Source: Pseudopyrenochaeta lycopersici (lineage: Eukaryota > Ascomycota > Dothideomycetes > Pleosporales > Pseudopyrenochaetaceae). From it: DNA of 64,000 bases. Each line of letters starts with the position of its first letter. Positions within the stretch are counted from its first letter, which is position 1. The stretch is from assembly GCA_003313425.1 (NCBI GenBank), contig NHZP01000088.1, positions 52,670-116,669 of the forward strand, written 5' to 3'. Made by a program: the position numbers and the translations under genes. This document shows, piece by piece, positions 59,816-64,000 of the stretch. The notes beneath the pieces were generated by a model, which did no database searches, was not told where the DNA came from, and saw only the letters and a list, made by a program, of their open reading frames with translations.

Positions 59816-60961
59816 CTACTCGGCTGGCGAGCCATGATGAGGTAGCAGTCGCGCACCACGTCTGAAAATTCGTCCGTCCAAGCAAACAGTCCCAGAAGCC
59901 AGAGGTTGAGAGAGTGCACAGCCTAGATTACAGAGCCCATAATGGCTTTGATCGATGCAGACAATGTCATCCTTGGGGTCGCAAGGAATGCAAGGACCAG
60001 AAGTAGCTACTGGTAGAGTCGAGGTCGGCATTGCCATCTCAGGTGCCAACATCGATGTGGCCTGCGCGACAAGGATCTGAGACTCGATAGTGGACGTCTT
60101 TCCGAACAAGAAGACTTCCTCGGCATCTATCATGGACTGGGCCCCTGTTGGCATTCCAGACGTCGCTGTCTGCGGATACAAAGTCGTCTTCACGCCGCTT
60201 CGGTTGGGCAAGCTATGTGCAGAGCCCTTAACAGAGTGGGTGGCTCTAGAACCGGCACCTAGTGTAGTCATAGAAGCACACCCAGGTCCAACAAGCGTCG
60301 TGGCGATCTTGGCCTGGCTGCCAGTGACTACTGAGTCTCCCGGTTCGGGGAATGCAAGATCGAAGTCTTCTAGGGTAGAGCAAGCTGTGCTCGGCAAATT
60401 GGCGACAAACATGTTGGGCAAAGACTCGAAGAAGGCAGTGTCGTTGCCACCGCCGCTGACGGAAATTGGGGCGCAGTTCATGTACATCTCACGGTTTCCT
60501 TGTCTGTTGAACCAGGTCCAAGCAAACGTATATCTACCACTCGGCATGCCTTTCGGCATCACGACGTCGAATGTGGCCGCCCCGTGGCTGGTGGGACCTC
60601 CAGGAAGATTACCGCCCACACTTGCGGGACATCCCCCGATCACACTATGAACTACCTTCCACCGGCTGGCTTTTGTAGGGTGCAGATCCTTTGTCACAGA
60701 GAACTGGCAAGACCCTCCACCGTGGACCGCAGACCCTAGAAAGCGGATGGTTTGCGCCTCACCAGCTGTCCAGTTGTTCATTTGAGTCAGATCGTACACG
60801 CCTTCTCGCAGTTTGCAGGGGAAGTCCAACCCAGCACCGTCCAAAGGAGAGTTGTTCAGCGTAGGTTTGCCGAATGGTATGGGATTTTCAAGCATCAAAT
60901 GCGCCACAGAGTTCGAAAGTATGGCGAACGCCAACGCGAGTGGAGCAATTCGAGTCAGCAT
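59816..60961 (-). CDS. AA11-like lytic polysaccharide monooxygenase with C-terminal Cys-rich module
   Basis: The start at 60961 is chosen because it gives a 20-residue signal peptide (MLTRIAPLALAFAILSNSVA) whose cleavage exposes His21; an earlier in-frame ATG (61009) would bury it. His21 and His80 (SAVHGGGSCQ) form the copper histidine brace of LPMOs. SPLDGAGLDFPCKLREGVYD, AGEAQTIRF and WTWFNRQGNREMYMNC follow the AA11-like fungal pattern. After a Ser/Thr/Ala-rich linker (about 260-325) comes a small disulphide module (CIPCDPKDDIVCIDQSHYGL, then CNLGC) similar to the X278-type domain often attached to chitin-active AA11 enzymes. It is expected to be extracellular and oxidatively cleave chitin; the exact substrate is inferred. 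381 aa, no intron, no lesion. Confidence 0.85.
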   Translation of the reverse strand: MLTRIAPLALAFAILSNSVAHLMLENPIPFGKPTLNNSPLDGAGLDFPCKLREGVYDLTQMNNWTAGEAQTIRFLGSAVHGGGSCQFSVTKDLHPTKASRWKVVHSVIGGCPASVGGNLPGGPTSHGAATFDVVMPKGMPSGRYTFAWTWFNRQGNREMYMNCAPISVSGGGNDTAFFESLPNMFVANLPSTACSTLEDFDLAFPEPGDSVVTGSQAKIATTLVGPGCASMTTLGAGSRATHSVKGSAHSLPNRSGVKTTLYPQTATSGMPTGAQSMIDAEEVFLFGKTSTIESQILVAQATSMLAPEMAMPTSTLPVATSGPCIPCDPKDDIVCIDQSHYGLCNLGCALSQPLASGTVCLDGRIFRRGARLLPHHGSPAE

Positions 60962-61368
60962 CGTACTGAAGCTGAACCTTGGCAGATTATTGGGAGTCTC
61001 TACATACATGGAGGATTTATACGTCGTGTCTTATACTCGACATGCGAGCTAATGGGCCCATGATGGATGACGGTTAAGCAATGATCTAACAGATTTACGT
61101 TGCCTTGCTTGCAATGCAACAGCACGCTTACAAGAGAGAACATGAGAAGATGATGGGCGGAATGATGTCTTGCTGCGTCCCTCCGTCATACGGATTTTTA
61201 TGCTCAACAGTCATGCATCATTCAACTGCGGCGAGAGCAGTGAAGTGGCATCGTGCACCGCTAGGCATATCAAGATGAACAAGATGCCGAGTGAAGCATG
61301 TATATATAGTAAGATTATACTTCCTTTCTGCCCCAAAACTTAGTACGACTATCGGACTCACTGCTGGA
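60962..61368. other. Divergent promoter region
   Basis: Lies between the leftward LPMO gene and the rightward hypothetical gene and serves both. TATATATAG at about 61300 is a TATA-like sequence for the right gene. Confidence 0.45.
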
Positions 61369-61857
61369 ATGAAGGCCACAAAAGGGAAATCTGCGGAAAA
61401 CGTGAAAGGAAGGGAAAGTGCCCTGGAAAGTCCGTGTCCAGCTCCACCGACCTCGGTCAAGCTAGATACACCTACAAAGCTGGAAAAGTCCCAGGCCAAG
61501 AAAGACAAGCAACGTCGAAATGAAGGGGGAAAATCTAGGGATGGTGACAGCGGGTCATCTCAAGTGCTAGTGACCAAGGACACTCGACGTGGTTCGGCCA
61601 ATCCGAAAAATAATACCGGCCAGATTGTCGTGGGCGCTCCAGACCAAAGCGGAACTTCATTGACGAAGGATAGCAAGCTTTTGCCCTTGCACGATTCGAC
61701 GAACGCTGCTGCATTGAAACAGATGTTGGAAGAGTGTTATTCGAGTCTCGAAAACCTCACCAATGTATTAGCGGTCATTGATGAAACCTGGCAGAAACAA
61801 CATAGCAACACCACAACCGCCATTGAAAAATTCATGAGCCACATTGCAAAGGGATGA
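61369..61857 (+). CDS. Hypothetical Lys/Ser-rich protein, about 162 aa
   Basis: One frame to TGA at 61855-61857. The ATG at 61369 (MKATKGKSAENVKG) is preferred; a further in-frame ATG at 61291 would add 26 residues overlapping the TATA-like region. The first 100 residues are charged and disordered (EKSQAKKDKQRRNEGGKSRD). The last 50 are helical (AAALKQMLEECYSSLENLTN, IDETWQKQHSN), a probable coiled coil. No signal peptide or known domain. The function is unknown. Confidence 0.5.
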   Translation: MKATKGKSAENVKGRESALESPCPAPPTSVKLDTPTKLEKSQAKKDKQRRNEGGKSRDGDSGSSQVLVTKDTRRGSANPKNNTGQIVVGAPDQSGTSLTKDSKLLPLHDSTNAAALKQMLEECYSSLENLTNVLAVIDETWQKQHSNTTTAIEKFMSHIAKG

Positions 61858-63179
61858 GTCTCATATACTCGGAAGGCGACATAAATCATAGCGAGCAGCA
61901 ACTTGGCGACGATATTGGCTTAAGACGTTCCGCACATTGTGCTTCCAACCGCGAGTAGGCTATACGTTGAGCAGGTCAGGCAAGGTCTTCAATCACCACC
62001 AGATCACTTCAAAGAAGTCTTTACGTGCTAGACTCAAATGGTATAGATGCAGTCTGAATGATATGTAACCAGGATTTGCCTGGATTGGCTCAGCAATGTA
62101 GAGTGGAAGATATAAAATGTTGTATATGAAAAACCAGAATCACACACCTTACATCATCTGTGAAGCGCATTTTGGAGTGCATCAAGCTTTTGAGTTGTTA
62201 GGTGAACTTTACAGCGCACGATGGTGTAGACCGCCGAGTGGAGCGGACTAATCGAGTCGAATTCGAAGCGCAGCAAAGTCGTCAGAAGCGCGCACTACCT
62301 CCAGTGCCTTGCTGCTTTCCGTTATCATTAGAGAAAAATGAAGAATGAATTACAATGCGCAAGATGAGAGAGCCAAGCTCACCACTAAGTACTGATCGAA
62401 TGTTGCATTGTAACTTATAAGACCCTGGTATGAAGCAACATAACCTCGACGCATCATGTTGCGGTCTGAAGTCCTACCCAGCACATTCACCTCTAAGAAT
62501 CAGCGGAGAACCATTTTTCCCTCCAGGATGTAGACGTCACGGGTACATAGACGACTCAGGGCGCTACCTGTCGTGATGCCTGTGGCTCAGTTGACTACCT
62601 GCTGAGACGCTCTTCATCTTAGGCACTAGCAGTCCATACGTAAAATCTAAATGCCCGAAGGCGCGACTGTCGCACTGACCCACTATGTCAGGTGTTTTGG
62701 TATGAGTGTAAGGATGGCATGTGCTGATCCAGCTTGTTCGTGCCAGTCTGGCTCGCTCAGCATGTCAAGCAACGCAATCTTTTTGGGTTTGAAAAGGTTG
62801 AGAAACAAGATAGAATGTCCTGGTGGCAGTCGATGGCTATCCTGCATAAGAGTTCTTATCAATGGCCGCTTAGGACAATAACATGGCCTTTCAATGTTTA
62901 GACATTCCGTTGCATAACAGACACAAAGCTTGGTTATAAATGTGCTGCAGAGTCACACTTAAACATTCTTTAGTATCCCACCTGAACGATGCGAGGGGTA
63001 AACTTCTTTCCACATGCTCGAGCATATCGAAAGCTACGCATCAGGATGAATGAGAGACAAGCCAAAAGACGGTCTCGCCAAAGTCAAGCCACTGACACTC
63101 ATGCTTTCTTTCAGCGGTCAAAGCAAGGCCAACTTGCTGCCACTGAGGACGAGTTGTTTGTCAACCCAATTCCGCTCAT
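61858..63179. other. Intergenic, nothing firm
   Basis: Short frames only. 62989-63198 (plus) encodes a basic segment ending NPIPLILVPPI that could be decayed upstream sequence of the lipase relic. Confidence 0.35.
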
Positions 63180-64000
63180 ATTAGTTCCGCCCATCTGATA
63201 CATCATCCAGATCATCTGCCGCTTGGCCTCTGATACATCTGGCAGCGACCTGCTCGGAAGAAGCTTACAGTGACGTTGTAGCCTCTACCACGCAGCCGTG
63301 CGCTGCACCTGAGAGAATCAAAATCAGCCAGCGGAATGCGGGCCCGCATGGGCAAGTCACTGTTGTGGCTGTGTCTGGTACACGAGGCCTCAAAGACTGG
63401 ATGGTGAATCTGAAGAATAGTGCAGCTGAGCCTGAGGATATTCTGGTTCGTAGTCATATCAACGGCAGTTTCGCTCGAGTGCTGATCAGGGGCAGGGCGA
63501 GAAGCGGAACCTATGCCACTCTGGATTCTTAGAGACCGTCAGATTGCTGATCGATCCGCTGGCGCTCTCCTTGAGTGCTGTCGAGAACGGAGTGACGCTG
63601 TTGTTCACAGGCCATTCAGCAGGAGCTGCCATCGCAAGCCTTCTGTATGCACACGTCAGAACAACAAAAGTCTCGTCGCTAGCCCAAGTGGTAGCAAGAT
63701 TCGAGTCTGTTCACTGGCATCGTATTCGGGGCGCCGCCTATATCGATTGCTCCGCTTCAAGAGCATGATCGTGAAGGCTCCAGCTCTAGGCGCTCGTTGT
63801 TTCTGTCTCTGATCAACGATGGTGATCCCATCACCAAGGCTGATGCACAATATGTAGCAAAGAAGTGCGGATGGCTGAGTCACAGTCGGCCTCGTTCGTA
63901 TCCCACGCGAGAGTCATGGTGTGATTGCGAGGTCGAGCCAGTCCCAGGCGTCATAGCTAAGCTGGCGAACAGGCTATTTGTAAATTCGGGCACCATTTTT
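63180..64000 (+). pseudogene. Class 3 lipase-like alpha/beta hydrolase, frameshifted, runs off the window
   Basis: Three reading frames carry consecutive family pieces. The first has VTVVAVSGTRGLKDWMVNLK (63350-63430). The second has NLCHSGFLETVRLLIDPLAL and the nucleophile elbow TGHSAGAAIASLLYAH (Ser codon 63616-63618). The third has FTGIVFGAPPISIAPL and LINDGDPITKADAQYVAKK to the edge. Frame changes near 63500 and 63708 cannot be introns by position or signals. Lipases of this class hydrolyse acylglycerols; this copy is broken unless the changes are sequencing errors. The 5' start and the rest are not visible. Confidence 0.7.

Noticed and set aside
60090..60650. 186-codon plus-strand frame
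   Set aside because: Antisense shadow of the LPMO gene; no domain, and the minus-strand gene is well supported.
1..64000. A Starship-type giant element, CRISPR array, tRNA or rRNA genes
   Set aside because: No tyrosine-recombinase captain, no spaced identical repeats, and no cloverleaf or rRNA sequence was seen.

Overview
This window is eukaryotic. It comes from a filamentous ascomycete, most likely a Dothideomycete close to the Pleosporales (inference). The support is short GT..AG introns of about 43-68 bp, fungal Zn2Cys6 transcription factors, small secreted cysteine-rich proteins, an AA11-like polysaccharide monooxygenase, and a load of hAT, pogo/Fot1, Tc5-like and Ty1/Copia transposons typical of fungal accessory compartments. 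I found no bacterial operon, tRNA, rRNA or CRISPR array.

Layout. 1-4.8 kb: start of an MDR oxidoreductase (minus), a pogo relic, and a Zn2Cys6 regulator killed twice, by a stop at a zinc-ligand cysteine and by a hAT junction. 4.8-12.4 kb: hAT-A, a truncated pogo element and hAT-B. 12.4-13.1 kb: a broken gluconokinase gene. 14-20.8 kb: a broken bZIP gene containing an outer hAT (CTTATCGA duplication), itself containing an inner hAT (CGTACCTT duplication). 20.9-25.2 kb: two pogo transposases fused inside one pair of outer ends. 25.6-27.8 kb: a Tc5-like transposase with an intron, a SAP-like tail and a small TA-flanked MITE in its reading frame. 28.3-31 kb: a dienelactone hydrolase gene split by a solo LTR, and an intact Zn2Cys6 regulator that is a paralogue of the broken one. 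31.2-34.5 kb: LTR and Copia fragments, then a three-exon secreted protein gene behind 180-bp promoter repeats. 34.8-37.2 kb: a hAT with introns. 37.4-48.1 kb: two complete Copia elements in opposite orientation. 48.1-49.8 kb: a heavily mutated relic. 50-64 kb: mostly gene relics (Zn2Cys6/acetyltransferase, OB-fold, lipase) plus an intact secreted cysteine-rich protein, an AA11-like LPMO and small hypothetical genes.

How it fits together. Most of the window is a transposon nest that grew by insertion into older insertions, with host genes as collateral damage. Exact target duplications allow the order of events to be read in several places. The genes that look intact are a regulator, two small secreted proteins and an LPMO, a set often found in repeat-rich host-interaction regions.

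The strongest observations are: (1) both Copia elements place gag and pol in the same frame separated by one UGA followed by CUA, the classic readthrough context; (2) the hAT-in-hAT-in-bZIP nest with base-exact duplications; (3) a chimeric double-pogo unit with overlapping internal inverted repeats; (4) a MITE whose removal restores a transposase frame; and (5) a Copia copy with identical LTRs sitting inside a decayed relic.
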